DNA of 64,000 nucleotides from DAOTXL01 sp034435455. Its GTDB lineage: Bacteria > Chloroflexota > Anaerolineae > JAAYZQ01. The number at the start of each line of letters is the position of its first letter. Position 1 is the stretch's first letter. Positions 1-9,868 of the stretch are shown here, piece by piece. The notes beneath the pieces were generated by a model. That model did no database searches and was not told where the DNA came from. It saw only the letters and a list, made by a program, of their open reading frames with translations. The stretch is taken from NCBI GenBank assembly GCA_034435455.1, contig DAOTXL010000092.1, forward strand, positions 55,180-119,179. Reading direction: 5' to 3'. The position numbers and the translations under genes are program-made.

Positions 1-3000
1 CTCGCGGCTGATGTCGCGCAACGCGGCCACCAGGCCGGGCGCTCCGCCCAGCTCGGTGACCAGGGGGGCGATGGTGGCGGCCAGCACCCGCTTACCCGCC
101 GTCAGGCGCACCATGCTGACCTGGGTGCGGATCGGGTCGCCGGTGGGAGCTTCCAGCCTCTGGCGGAACTCGGCATAGAGGGCCTGGGCCAGGTCGCGGT
201 CGGTGTTGGTCTCGCCCAGGCCCAGCATATGGCGGAAATGTTCTCCCTGCAGGGCAAGGGCGGAAAATCCCAGGAGTTCCTCCGCCGCCGGGTTGACCAA
301 CAGCACCCGCCCGTTGTGGTCGAGCACCAACACCCCATCGGCGATGGACTCCAGGATGGCCCGGCTCTTGGCTGCCTCTGCCTGCTGCGCCTTGAGCATC
401 TGGCCGAGTTGGTCCGCCTGGTCGGTAATGTAGGCGTACAGGTCCGAGTTGCTGACGGCGATGGCCACCTGGACCCCGGCTGCCGTGACCAATTGCAGGT
501 GTTCTTCGGTAAAGTATCCCACCTGCGGGTGGCCCAGGGTCAGCACGCCCAGGATGTCGCCGCCGCCCATCGTCAAGGGAGCCGCTACCACCGAGCGGAT
601 CTCGCTCGCCTGGCCGCCGATGGGCACCCAGCGCGGATCGGTGGTGATATCGGCAATGAGGGCCGGCTGACGGTGCTCCAGAATCCAGCCGGCCAGCCCG
701 ACGCCACGCCGCAACGGGGTATGTTCATCCAGCGGGACCAGCCCTGGGATCCGTTGGAGGGAGGCCCTGAGGTGAAGGTGGCCGGTTTCCTGATCCACCA
801 GCGTGATGGTCCCGTGCTCCACGCCCAATACCCCGGCAAAGAGCTCCAGGGCGCGTTGCAACACCCGCTCCAGTTCCAGCGAGGTGCCCAATTCAGCGGT
901 GATGCGATACAGGGTCTCGGCCCGGTCGCGCTGCGCGGTGAGCTCTTGCAGGGCCCGCTCCAGGTCGCGGGTGCGGGCTTCGACCCGCCTTTCCAGTTCG
1001 TTGCTAAAGTTGACGAGCTCCTGGTAGAGCTGGGCATTGCGCACCGCCACGGCTGCCTGGGCAGCGATGGTAGAGAGCAGGTTCAGGTGCTCTTCGGTGT
1101 AGAGGTATTCCCGGTCATAGCTCTGCACGGCGATGACCCCCACCACCTTATCGGCGGCGATCATCGGCACGCCCAGCCAGGAGCGACAGGTACCGGCCGG
1201 AACTTCCTGCCCCCTCTCCCGATAGACCCCGGCCGCGCCGGTTGGCAACAGCAAGGGCTTTCTGGTACCGATGACCCGGCCGGTCAGGCCCACGCCGCCC
1301 TTCCTCGGCTGCCAATCCTCCCGCTGCTCCGGGTCCACCACGAACGGGAAGGTGATTTCATCGCGTTCCTCGTCGTAGAGGGCGATGTAAAAGTTGGCAG
1401 TGTCCATCAGGCGGCTGACCTGCTGGTAGACCACACGCAGCAGTTGGTCCAGATCGAGCGTCGAGCTGATGGCCTGGGATATCTCGTTCAGGACGGCCAG
1501 TTCGTTGATCCGCCGCTCGCGTTCCTGGAAGAGGGCGGCGTTCTGGAAGGCGATGGCCGCCTGGCCGGCGATGGTGGTCAGCAGGCGCAGGTGGCCCTCG
1601 TCAAAGGCGGCCTCCTGTTCGTAGCTCTGCACGGCCATGGCCCCGATCACCCGGTCTTCGGCGATCATCGGCACGCCCAGCCAGGAGCGAGCCATGGGCC
1701 CTTCCCGGGTCAGGCCATGCTCGGCGATAAAGCCCTCGATGTTGTGGGTCAGCAGCAGCGGCTGACCGGTGCGGATCAGGTAGCTGGTAAGCCCCTGGCC
1801 CAGTTTGAGGGTCAGCGGGGGATCCCGACGGCCGTTTTCGACCGTAAAGACGATGCGGATCTGCTCCGTGGCCGCATCGTACAGGGCGATGAAAAAGCTG
1901 CGGTTGTCCATCAGCTTGCCCACCTGGGTGTGGATCAACTCGGACAGTTGATCGGCATCCAGGGCGCTGCTGATGGCCCGGCCGATCTCGTTGATGGTCG
2001 CCAGTTCGGCCACGCGGCGCTGGCTTTCCTGGAAGAGGCGGGCGTTCTGGATGGCCACGGCCAACTGGTCGGCAGCGATCTCCAGGGCTGCCGCATCCTC
2101 CTCGGTAAAGGCGTTGGGCTGAGCCGCTTCGGCCTCCAGCACACCCACCACCTGGCCGGCGATCCGGATCGGCACCGACAGGGTAGCCCGCGAACTCCAG
2201 CCCTCGACGGGCAGGTTCCGTTCGTCGGTGAGAGAATCGGGGCTCAGCACGGTTTTGCCGCTGGCCGCCGCCAGGCCGATGAGGCCCACCCCGATCTTCC
2301 GACGATAGCCGGCGGGGATGATCGACCAGAACTCGTCGTTGGCCGCCGCTACATACAGCTCCTGGGAATCCTCATCCACCAGGAAAACGGCCACCCGGAA
2401 ATACTCCAGGATCTGGTGCAAGGCCCGGACGGTGGTATCCAGCATCTCCTGGAGTTCCAACTGGGCCGCGGCCCGGCGGCCGATCTCATTCAGCAGGGAG
2501 AGGCGCACGGCCGCCTGTTGCGTGCTGGCGAACAACCGGGCGCTTTCCAGGGCCACAGCCGCCTGGTCGGCCAGAGTGCTCAGCAGCATCTGATCGGCCC
2601 CGGTCAGGGCATACCGCTCCCGGCTCCCGGCGGTGAGCACGCCGATCAGTTGCGCGCCGGCCATGATCGGCACCAGGATCATCGAGCCGATAGGGGCCGG
2701 GCCGGGGACGAAGCGGGGTTCCTGTTCTGTATCAGGGATGAGGAGGGGGCTGCCCGTGGCCGCGACATGGCCGACCAGGCCCTCGCCAGGGGCGAAGCGC
2801 AGGCCGTCCATATCGGACAGTCTGACCCCATAGCTGGCCGTCCCGACAAACCGGCCATCCGCCGGGTCTTGCTGGAAGATGGCGCTCAACTCGCAGTGCA
2901 GCAGGCTGCCCACGGCCCGGACGACGATATTCTGGACCTGGAGGGGGTCCTGCACCTGGGTCAGGGTGCGGCCCACCTCGTTGATCAGGGCCAGGCTGTC

Positions 3001-6000
3001 GCCCCGGCGCTGGGCGTCGGCGTACAGGCGGGCGTTCTCCACGGCGATGGCGGCCTGGTTGGCAAAGATGGTCAGCACCTCCAGGGTCTGGCGTCCCGGC
3101 CGCCGCCCATCTTGTGGATCGTCCACGGAGATGAGACCGACCAACCGCCCGCCGGTACCCCGCAGGGGGACCAGGAGCATGTCGTGGGGATGCCATTGCC
3201 CTTCCTGCCACCCCTCGATTTCGGGCATGGTGGTGACGATGTGGATCTCGGCCGCCCACTCTGCCCGCCGTTGGAAGGGGAAGAAGTAACAGGCCCCCTG
3301 GCGGTACTCCTCGCTCAAGATGCGCTCGTAGCGTTCCACCGGCTGCTGGACCCGTTTCATCTCCTCGAATGTGCTCAGCGGCAACCCGGCGGCGGCGACC
3401 CGGCGCAGGACGGCCGGGGTCCCCTCGGCCACACTGACGACGACCAGGTTAAAGCCGACCGTTTCCTGGATGGCATAGGCGATCTCTTCCAGCGTCTCTT
3501 CCAGCGGCAGGTCGGCGCGCATCTTCTGCCCCACCCGCAGCAGGCTGTCCATCTGCTCGGTGCGCTGCCGGAGGGTGGTGTTGAGGCGCACCTGCTCCTC
3601 GAAGCGGATCGAGTTGCCGATCGCCACTGCGGCCTGGTCGGCCAGAGACCGCACAAAGTCCAGGTCCTCCGGCGCAAAGGCAGCGGCGCGGGTGTGATAC
3701 AGGTTGATCAGGCCCACCACCTCGCCCTGGTATTGGACCTCCAGTTCGCCGATCTCGGCCACCGGCTGGGCCACAAAAATGGGCGCGATCAAGGCGGACC
3801 GGATATCGGTTCGGACGCCCAGGGGACACTCTTTCCAGGCGGCCTCTTCCACGATCCGGGCCTGGCCGCTCTGGATCACCTGCCAGAGGGTGCTGTCTTG
3901 ATCGGGGTGCCGCAGCAGATCCTCGATGCGCGCCCGCTCCTCGTCGGAATAGCCCAGGGCAGCGCGCAGGGTCAGGTGGCCGGTGTTCCTGTCCATGAGC
4001 ACGACGCTGCCATACGGCGCCCCAATGGTGTGGATGGCCGAGTCGAGGACGACCTCCAGGATGTGAGTGGGCTCCAGGGTGGCGTTCAGCTCCCGGGTCG
4101 TGCGCTGCAGCGCCGCCAGTTCGTCCACCCGGGCCCGGAGGCGCTCATCTGTCTGCTCGTACAGCCAGGCGTTCTCGATGGCGATAGCCGCCTGGTTAGC
4201 CAGCGCCTGGCACAGGCGCAGATCGTCAGGCGAAAAGTCGCGGACCCGCCGGCTTTCGTACAGCTCGGCCAACCCCACCACGTGGTCCCGGGCGACCAGG
4301 GGGACCATCAGCAGCGATTTTTGCCCGAACTGTTCCAGGAGCGCCCGCTCGCTCGGATCGGCCTCTGGATCGGTAACCTGCACCACGCGGGGCTGACGGC
4401 CGCGCAGAGCCTGGGCCGTGAGGGGATAGTCGTCCAGCGAATAAGTCAGACCCACGTCGCTGTTGTAGGATGAGGTCGCTGCATCGGGGTATACCCTCTC
4501 GGAAACCAGGGTGCGGACCACATTCCGGAGTGGATCCCAGTCGGAAATGCTGCAACCGGACACATCCAGGGCGCGGGCCATGTGGCGGGCCACGGCGCGC
4601 AGTACCTCGTTCAGTTCCAGGCTGGAGGAAACGGCGGCGCTGGTCTCGTACAAAATCGCCTGCTCGCGGAGCTGACGCTGCTGGAGATCAAAGAGCCGGG
4701 CATTCTCAATGGCCACCGAGGCCTGATCGGCAAAGATCTGCAAAAGGGCGGCCTCCTCCTCGCCATAGGCTCCGACCCGGTCGCTGGCCAGCTCCAGCGT
4801 GCCCACGAACCGCTCGCCGACCTTTAGAGGCAACCCGATGTAGGACCGGACCGGCGTATCGGGGGCGACGATCTTGGGCTGCACGTCGGTGCGGGCGGTG
4901 GTATCGGGAATAAGCAGGCTCTGCCGGTGGCGGGCGATCCAGCCGGTAAACCCTTCATGGAGCCGGTAGATGCCCCCTGTCCGGGCCGTGTAGCGCGGAT
5001 CGCCGGCGCTGGCCCGGGTCACCAGCACCTGCTCCTCTTCGTGCCACAGGCAGATTTCGGCGATGTAATAGTCCACCAGGTCTTTGAGACGGGCCAGGAT
5101 CAGGTTCAGGGTGCGCTCCAGGTCCAGGCTGGCGCCGATCTCGCGGCTGATGTCGCCGATGGCCGACAACATCTGCGCCCGTTGTCGTTCCTGCTGGAAG
5201 AGGCGGGCGTTTTCCAGGGCAATGGCCGCATGGTTGGCAAAGGTCTTGAGGGTGTCCAGCTCCGCCGCGGTGAACCGGTGCGGCTGGGCATAATAGACGG
5301 TGAACTCGCCCAGGACCATCTCCCGGCCGCGGAGGGGGACATCGGCCAGGGCCCGAAAGCCCTCGGCCCGGGCCAGGGGGATGAAAGCGGCCAGCCGTGG
5401 GTCGGTCTCGATGTCGGTCACCACCAACGGTTCGTCGCCGAGGAGGACCTGGGCCCGGCTATCGGGGGTAACCTCGATATTCTGCGCCCCGGCCACATAT
5501 TCATCGCTCAGGCCCCGGCTCATCCGCAGGTTGACGCGGCCATGCTCCAGGACAAAGATGGCTGCTTTCTGGCAGCCGGCCACCTCGATGGCCGAATCCA
5601 CAATGGTCCTCAACACCTCGTCCGGGTCGAGGACGGAGCTGACGGCAGCCGAAATTCGGGTCAGGGTGGCCAGGTCGGACGTCCGACGTTGCTGCTCCTG
5701 GAAGAGGCGGGCCTTGTCTATGGCAATGGCCGCATGCTCGGCCAGGTGCTCCAGGAAGTGCAGATCATCCTCGCTAAAGGCCGCCGGCCGCTCACTTTCC
5801 AGATTGAGCACACCGATGACCTGGCTTTCGTGCCGGATGGGCACTGCCACGGCGGAGCGCACCGTGGGCAAAACCGCCACATAGTCGGCATCGGCACGTA
5901 CATCGGCGACCAGGGCCGGCTGGCCACTGCGCACCACCCGGCCAATAATGCTCCGATCGGCAGGCCAATGGGTGATGTCGGGCCGGGCAACCGCCTCCGG

Positions 6001-7767
6001 CCGTTCGGTATGCCAGAAGCGCACCTCCAACACTTGCTCCTCAGCCTGAAGGATGCCGATGGCACCAAAGGTGGCCTGACAGGCCTGGATGGCCCGCTGC
6101 AGAACCAGGTTGATGATCCGGTCATAGTCCAGGCTGGTGCCCAGTTCATGGTCAATCTCTTCGATGGTGGCCAGTTCTTGCAGCCGCTTGTTCAATGCCT
6201 GGTCGGCCTGTTCGTACAGCCGGGCGTTCTCCACGGCGATGATGGCCTGATTGGCCAGCGCCTGGCAGATCTGGATCTCGTCCCGGGAGAAGGAACGCTC
6301 GCTGCGGCGTTGGGCCACGACGACAAAGCCCCGCGGCTGATCCTGGATGTACAGGCCTACGAACAGGCAGGAGCGAATGCCCAACGCCTGCAACATGGAA
6401 CGGAGCGACGGGTCCAGGCGCGGGTCGGTTTCGACCGATTCAAAGGCGGCATAGCCATCCTGACGCACCAGTTCGCGCAGCCAGGGGTGTTCCAGGAGGT
6501 TGAAGCGGGCCCCCAACAGGCCCAAGGCCTGACCGCTGGGGTCGTGGAGGGCGCGGAGCACGGTCCAGCCCTGCCCCAACCGGTCGGTTTCGTGCAGGAA
6601 CACGCCACACAGGTCCACGCCGAGGGTGGCCACCGTCTGCTCGGCAAGGGTGGCAAGCACCTGCCGGGTATCCAGCGTGGCCAGGCTGCGGCCCACCTCG
6701 TACAGGGTGTTGATCTGCTGCAAGTGGCGGTTGGTTTCCTGGTAGAGGCGGGCATTTTCCAGGGCCACGGCTGCCTGGGCGGCAAAGGTAGCCAGCAAGC
6801 TCAGGTCCTCCTCGTCAAAGGGAGTCCCATCCCGCTTGTTAATGAGCTCCAGAGCGCCGATGGCATAGCCCCGGCTGAGGAGCGGCACACACACAATCGT
6901 TTGCGTAGCAAAGCCGGACAGGGCATCCGGCGCCGCAGACCAGCGGGGGTCGGCATGCACATCGCCGACAAGCTGCCCCTCGCCGCTGCGGATGGCGGCG
7001 CCGGCGATCCCCTCGCCGGGGGCCAGGCGCTGGCCGACTAACGATTCGCCGGCCGGGCCCAGGGCGACGCGGAAGACCAACTCGCCGGGTTCTTCACCCA
7101 CCTGGCAGGGGGTGTCCAGCAGCAGGAGCGAGCCGGCCTCGGCGTTGAGGATCTCCATGGCCCGGGCCGTCACCAGGTGGAGCACCGCTTCCAGGTCCAG
7201 GGTGGAGGTGATGCTCCGGCCCACTTCATAGACGGTGCCCAATTGCTGGAGGCGCCGCGACACGTCGTGGCTGACCCTTAATTGCCGGGCCTCCATAGAC
7301 ACGAGATAGTTCACCACAAAGGTCACGACCAGGTAGAGGAGCAGGTCCCAAACTACCTGGAAGGGGAGAGATGCACCGCCGAACGGTCGGATAAAAAGCA
7401 ACCAGAGGCCGGCGCCGACGGCCAGGGCCAACCACAGGCCCAGACGGGCAGCGGCAATCCCGGCCAGGGCCAGGCCCAGGATACTCCTCCCGCCGGCAAG
7501 ATCACCGGGGAGATAAAAGGCGGCTGTGCCGAGCAGGATGTCCAGGAGGGTGAAGGCCCCGTTTTTCCACCTTCCCAACTCCAGCCGGGGCGCAGCCAGG
7601 TATGCGACCACGTGCACCGCCAGGATCCCGGCGAGGGCGAGCGCCAGGAGGAACTCCTGGCGGACCAGGGCCGCGATCAGCAGCAGAAACAGAGCTGCCC
7701 GCAGGAACCAAAGCAGCGCGCGTTCGATTCGGCTTTCGAGCCAGATCGGCAGATTACGACTGCTCAT
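1..7767 (-). CDS. Giant membrane sensor histidine kinase (13 GAF + PAS), 3' end beyond window
   Basis: The frame starting ATG at 7767 stays open to base 1, giving at least 2589 residues. Residues about 15-140 form roughly five hydrophobic segments. From about residue 175 onward, 13 GAF units follow at roughly 500-590 bp spacing. Each closes with a helix of the type AAVALENARLYQE (near plus positions 6740, 6220, 5700, 5200, 4690, 4165, 3600, 3010, 2520, 2030, 1530, 1034 and 440). A coiled coil (NELERRVEARTRDLERAL) lies between GAF 12 and GAF 13. A PAS domain (ILESIADGVLVLDHNGRVLL) occupies about residues 2470-2575. The visible end, LRDISRE, is the usual PAS-to-HisKA linker, so dimerisation and ATPase domains are expected just outside; that is inference. 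It is the last visible gene of the minus operon, 22 bp after the response regulator, its probable partner. Confidence 0.88.
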   Translation of the reverse strand, partial: MSSRNLPIWLESRIERALLWFLRAALFLLLIAALVRQEFLLALALAGILAVHVVAYLAAPRLELGRWKNGAFTLLDILLGTAAFYLPGDLAGGRSILGLALAGIAAARLGLWLALAVGAGLWLLFIRPFGGASLPFQVVWDLLLYLVVTFVVNYLVSMEARQLRVSHDVSRRLQQLGTVYEVGRSITSTLDLEAVLHLVTARAMEILNAEAGSLLLLDTPCQVGEEPGELVFRVALGPAGESLVGQRLAPGEGIAGAAIRSGEGQLVGDVHADPRWSAAPDALSGFATQTIVCVPLLSRGYAIGALELINKRDGTPFDEEDLSLLATFAAQAAVALENARLYQETNRHLQQINTLYEVGRSLATLDTRQVLATLAEQTVATLGVDLCGVFLHETDRLGQGWTVLRALHDPSGQALGLLGARFNLLEHPWLRELVRQDGYAAFESVETDPRLDPSLRSMLQALGIRSCLFVGLYIQDQPRGFVVVAQRRSERSFSRDEIQICQALANQAIIAVENARLYEQADQALNKRLQELATIEEIDHELGTSLDYDRIINLVLQRAIQACQATFGAIGILQAEEQVLEVRFWHTERPEAVARPDITHWPADRSIIGRVVRSGQPALVADVRADADYVAVLPTVRSAVAVPIRHESQVIGVLNLESERPAAFSEDDLHFLEHLAEHAAIAIDKARLFQEQQRRTSDLATLTRISAAVSSVLDPDEVLRTIVDSAIEVAGCQKAAIFVLEHGRVNLRMSRGLSDEYVAGAQNIEVTPDSRAQVLLGDEPLVVTDIETDPRLAAFIPLARAEGFRALADVPLRGREMVLGEFTVYYAQPHRFTAAELDTLKTFANHAAIALENARLFQQERQRAQMLSAIGDISREIGASLDLERTLNLILARLKDLVDYYIAEICLWHEEEQVLVTRASAGDPRYTARTGGIYRLHEGFTGWIARHRQSLLIPDTTARTDVQPKIVAPDTPVRSYIGLPLKVGERFVGTLELASDRVGAYGEEEAALLQIFADQASVAIENARLFDLQQRQLREQAILYETSAAVSSSLELNEVLRAVARHMARALDVSGCSISDWDPLRNVVRTLVSERVYPDAATSSYNSDVGLTYSLDDYPLTAQALRGRQPRVVQVTDPEADPSERALLEQFGQKSLLMVPLVARDHVVGLAELYESRRVRDFSPDDLRLCQALANQAAIAIENAWLYEQTDERLRARVDELAALQRTTRELNATLEPTHILEVVLDSAIHTIGAPYGSVVLMDRNTGHLTLRAALGYSDEERARIEDLLRHPDQDSTLWQVIQSGQARIVEEAAWKECPLGVRTDIRSALIAPIFVAQPVAEIGELEVQYQGEVVGLINLYHTRAAAFAPEDLDFVRSLADQAAVAIGNSIRFEEQVRLNTTLRQRTEQMDSLLRVGQKMRADLPLEETLEEIAYAIQETVGFNLVVVSVAEGTPAVLRRVAAAGLPLSTFEEMKRVQQPVERYERILSEEYRQGACYFFPFQRRAEWAAEIHIVTTMPEIEGWQEGQWHPHDMLLVPLRGTGGRLVGLISVDDPQDGRRPGRQTLEVLTIFANQAAIAVENARLYADAQRRGDSLALINEVGRTLTQVQDPLQVQNIVVRAVGSLLHCELSAIFQQDPADGRFVGTASYGVRLSDMDGLRFAPGEGLVGHVAATGSPLLIPDTEQEPRFVPGPAPIGSMILVPIMAGAQLIGVLTAGSRERYALTGADQMLLSTLADQAAVALESARLFASTQQAAVRLSLLNEIGRRAAAQLELQEMLDTTVRALHQILEYFRVAVFLVDEDSQELYVAAANDEFWSIIPAGYRRKIGVGLIGLAAASGKTVLSPDSLTDERNLPVEGWSSRATLSVPIRIAGQVVGVLEAEAAQPNAFTEEDAAALEIAADQLAVAIQNARLFQESQRRVAELATINEIGRAISSALDADQLSELIHTQVGKLMDNRSFFIALYDAATEQIRIVFTVENGRRDPPLTLKLGQGLTSYLIRTGQPLLLTHNIEGFIAEHGLTREGPMARSWLGVPMIAEDRVIGAMAVQSYEQEAAFDEGHLRLLTTIAGQAAIAFQNAALFQERERRINELAVLNEISQAISSTLDLDQLLRVVYQQVSRLMDTANFYIALYDEERDEITFPFVVDPEQREDWQPRKGGVGLTGRVIGTRKPLLLPTGAAGVYRERGQEVPAGTCRSWLGVPMIAADKVVGVIAVQSYDREYLYTEEHLNLLSTIAAQAAVAVRNAQLYQELVNFSNELERRVEARTRDLERALQELTAQRDRAETLYRITAELGTSLELERVLQRALELFAGVLGVEHGTITLVDQETGHLHLRASLQRIPGLVPLDEHTPLRRGVGLAGWILEHRQPALIADITTDPRWVPIGGQASEIRSVVAAPLTMGGGDILGVLTLGHPQVGYFTEEHLQLVTAAGVQVAIAVSNSDLYAYITDQADQLGQMLKAQQAEAAKSRAILESIADGVLVLDHNGRVLLVNPAAEELLGFSALALQGEHFRHMLGLGETNTDRDLAQALYAEFRQRLEAPTGDPIRTQVSMVRLTAGKRVLAATIAPLVTELGGAPGLVAALRDISRE

Positions 7768-7789
7768 GCCACCTGCTCAACTTCCTCTT

Positions 7790-8686
7790 TCACGACCCCT
7801 GTTGGGCGCGCCGCCGGGCTTCGGCGGCCACCTCGGTGATCTCCCGGATGTCGGCAAAGGGAGTGGTGTCGTGGTGGATCAGCCCAACCGCCAGGGTCAT
7901 CAAAGGCACCTTCTGGATGTCGCCCCGGCCATTCACCACTTCGATGTAGCCCCGTTCTCGGTCTTTGAAATTGTAGAAGGTCATGACCTCTTCGTTGAAG
8001 CGTTGGATCAGGCGGGTCCGGATCTGGGGCGACACCTCGGGCGTGCTGACGATGATAAAGTCATCGCCGCCGATGTGGCCGATAAAGTCGGCCCCGGTGC
8101 CCAGCTCATCCACCACCTCGGTGAGGAGCATGGCCGTGAAGCGCAGCACATCGTCACCGGCCACAAAGCCGTACACATCGTTAAAGTCGTTGATGTGGTT
8201 GATGCCGATATAGAGCACCGACCAGCCTTTGCGGCGCATGATCTGGCGCAACTGCTCTTCGATGAGCTTGCTGCTGGGCAGCCCGGTCACCGGGCTGGTG
8301 AGGCTCAGCCAGCTGGAGCGGTGCAGCGAATTCTGCACCCGCAACAGCAAGAGTTGCAGGTCGAACGGTTTGGTGATATAGTCGTCGGCGCCCAACTCCA
8401 GCCCGGCAATCTGATCGCTGCGCTCATCCCGCTGGGTCAGGAAGATGATGGGGATGTGGCTGGTCCGCAGGTTGGCCCGCAACTGGCGGCAAACCTCGTA
8501 GCCGTTGATGTCGGGCAACATGATGTCCAGAATGATCAGGTTGGGCAGCTTGCGGCGACAGATCTCCAGCGCTTCCTCGCCGCGGGGGGCAACGGTGGTC
8601 TCATAACCTTGGGAGTCGAAGTAGATGCGCAGCATGTTCGAGATGTCAAAATCGTCCTCGACGATGAGTAGACGTCCTTTGCTCAT
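7790..8686 (-). CDS. Response regulator with degenerate GGDEF domain
   Basis: This 298-residue protein has an N-terminal receiver domain with acidic pair D11-D12, phosphoacceptor D54 (LIILDIMLPD), T84 and K106. A GGDEF-like domain follows (about residues 130-290). Its signature is GGDDF (206-210), so the usual catalytic Glu is Asp, and the substrate-binding segments are also divergent. Diguanylate cyclase activity is therefore doubtful; a GTP-binding or protein-interaction role is possible. I chose ATG 8686 because a GAGGGGAGG ribosome-binding site precedes it and the receiver begins at once; an in-frame ATG at 8755 would add 23 unrelated residues. It sits directly before the giant kinase and is its likely phosphorylation partner. 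Confidence 0.87.
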   Translation of the reverse strand: MSKGRLLIVEDDFDISNMLRIYFDSQGYETTVAPRGEEALEICRRKLPNLIILDIMLPDINGYEVCRQLRANLRTSHIPIIFLTQRDERSDQIAGLELGADDYITKPFDLQLLLLRVQNSLHRSSWLSLTSPVTGLPSSKLIEEQLRQIMRRKGWSVLYIGINHINDFNDVYGFVAGDDVLRFTAMLLTEVVDELGTGADFIGHIGGDDFIIVSTPEVSPQIRTRLIQRFNEEVMTFYNFKDRERGYIEVVNGRGDIQKVPLMTLAVGLIHHDTTPFADIREITEVAAEARRRAQQGS

Positions 8687-8751
8687 CCTGTGTATCCTCC
8701 CCTCTTGTCTCTCGCGCCTTGGGTCCTGTACGTCTCCGTCCTGGGCGCGGC

Positions 8752-9837
8752 TCAACCCTGTCTTGAGCGCGCCGCGTATGCGTTCTTTTTGATCTGTTCG
8801 ATCTCCTCGTCGGTCAGGGCCCGCCCGAAACTGCGGAACCCGGCCAGACGAACCCCATGCCTGGCCGCCAGGCGGGCGATCTCGTCCACCCGCGCCAGCG
8901 AGATCTCTCGACCGAGGCTATAGCTCTCGAAGCGGCCTTCCAGGGTCAGGGCCGCCGTCTCGGCCATACAGCCATAGGCCTGGCCCGGGGGCAGGCCGAA
9001 ATCGAAGCCAAAATCCACCTCCCCGGGCAGGTTCACCACCCCCCCTTCGATGACCAGCACATCGTTCCGCTCCGCGGCGACCCGGCGGGAGACGTTGCGC
9101 GGCCGGGCGACGTCGCAGACCACGGCCCCCGGTTTCAGGTGTTCCGGCTCGATGATCGGCGTAAAGGAGGTGGTCACGGCCAACACCATATCGGCCTGGC
9201 GAACGGCAGCCAGATCGGTCGTGGCCACGGCCCGCCCACCGGCTGCTTCCACCTGAGCCTGCACCTCCCGCAGGCGGTCGGGCTTGCGGCCAACCAGCAC
9301 CAGGCCGGACACGTAACGGGTCAGCAGGCGGGAACAGGCCCGGCCGATGGAGCCATACGCCCCCACGACGGCCACCACACAGCGCGCCGGGTCCAGGTCC
9401 ATCCGCCTGGCCGCCGTCAGCAGCGCCTCGACCGCCACGGCAATGGTATAACTGTTGCCGGTCGTCACCGGGATCGTCAAGTGCCGGGAGATGGTGATCC
9501 CGGCATCGCCTACCACCGAGGTATAGGCCCCCAGCCCCAGAAGCTGAGCGCCCAACCGTTCGGCCAGCCGGCCAGTCTGGATGACCTTGTGATAGGCAAC
9601 CCGCACCGGCACACTCTGCATCCGCCTGGGGGTCAGCGGACAGGCCAGCAGCCACCCTTCGATCTCTTTGCCGGTCTCCAGCGAGCGGATGCCGGTTATG
9701 CGCGACAGCCGGACCGGGGGAAAGAAGCGGCAGAAATAGTGAATGACCGGTGGCGGCAGCCTGCCCAACAGCGGGTACTTGCGCCCCACATCTTTCTGGG
9801 GGTCTATTGGATGGATGATAAAGGCAAAACGATCCAT
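8752..9837 (-). CDS. Acyl-ACP reductase (AAR)-like / COG5322 dehydrogenase
   Basis: This 361-residue protein resembles cyanobacterial long-chain acyl-ACP reductase along its whole length. Shared features are the FAFIIHP start, the segment TISRHLTIPVTTGNSYT (115-131), a Rossmann glycine motif GAYGSIG (159-165) and GQAYGCMAETAALTLEGR near the end. Cys290 in that last motif aligns with the AAR nucleophile (Cys294 in the 341-residue Synechococcus enzyme, from memory), and the family C-terminus EISLARVDEIARLAARHG follows. AARs reduce fatty acyl-ACP/CoA to fatty aldehyde with NADPH. No aldehyde-deformylating oxygenase is visible here, so alkane production is not implied. Its position between a beta-helix transferase and signalling genes suggests a lipid-derived signal or membrane modification; this is inference. 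Automated annotation may call it a shikimate or amino-acid dehydrogenase. Confidence 0.8.
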   Translation of the reverse strand: MDRFAFIIHPIDPQKDVGRKYPLLGRLPPPVIHYFCRFFPPVRLSRITGIRSLETGKEIEGWLLACPLTPRRMQSVPVRVAYHKVIQTGRLAERLGAQLLGLGAYTSVVGDAGITISRHLTIPVTTGNSYTIAVAVEALLTAARRMDLDPARCVVAVVGAYGSIGRACSRLLTRYVSGLVLVGRKPDRLREVQAQVEAAGGRAVATTDLAAVRQADMVLAVTTSFTPIIEPEHLKPGAVVCDVARPRNVSRRVAAERNDVLVIEGGVVNLPGEVDFGFDFGLPPGQAYGCMAETAALTLEGRFESYSLGREISLARVDEIARLAARHGVRLAGFRSFGRALTDEEIEQIKKNAYAARSRQG

Positions 9838-9868
9838 GAGACCACCCGTTGCGACTTACTACCCCCCT

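Noticed and set aside
229..4473. 1414-codon plus-strand ORF
   Set aside because: It lies in exact codon register opposite the GAF kinase gene, is rich in Gln/His/Gly/Pro, shows no domain, and the minus frame gives 13 clear GAF units. It is an antisense shadow of GC-rich coding repeats.
4927..7041. 704-codon plus-strand ORF
   Set aside because: Same register and same shadow pattern opposite the GAF domains.
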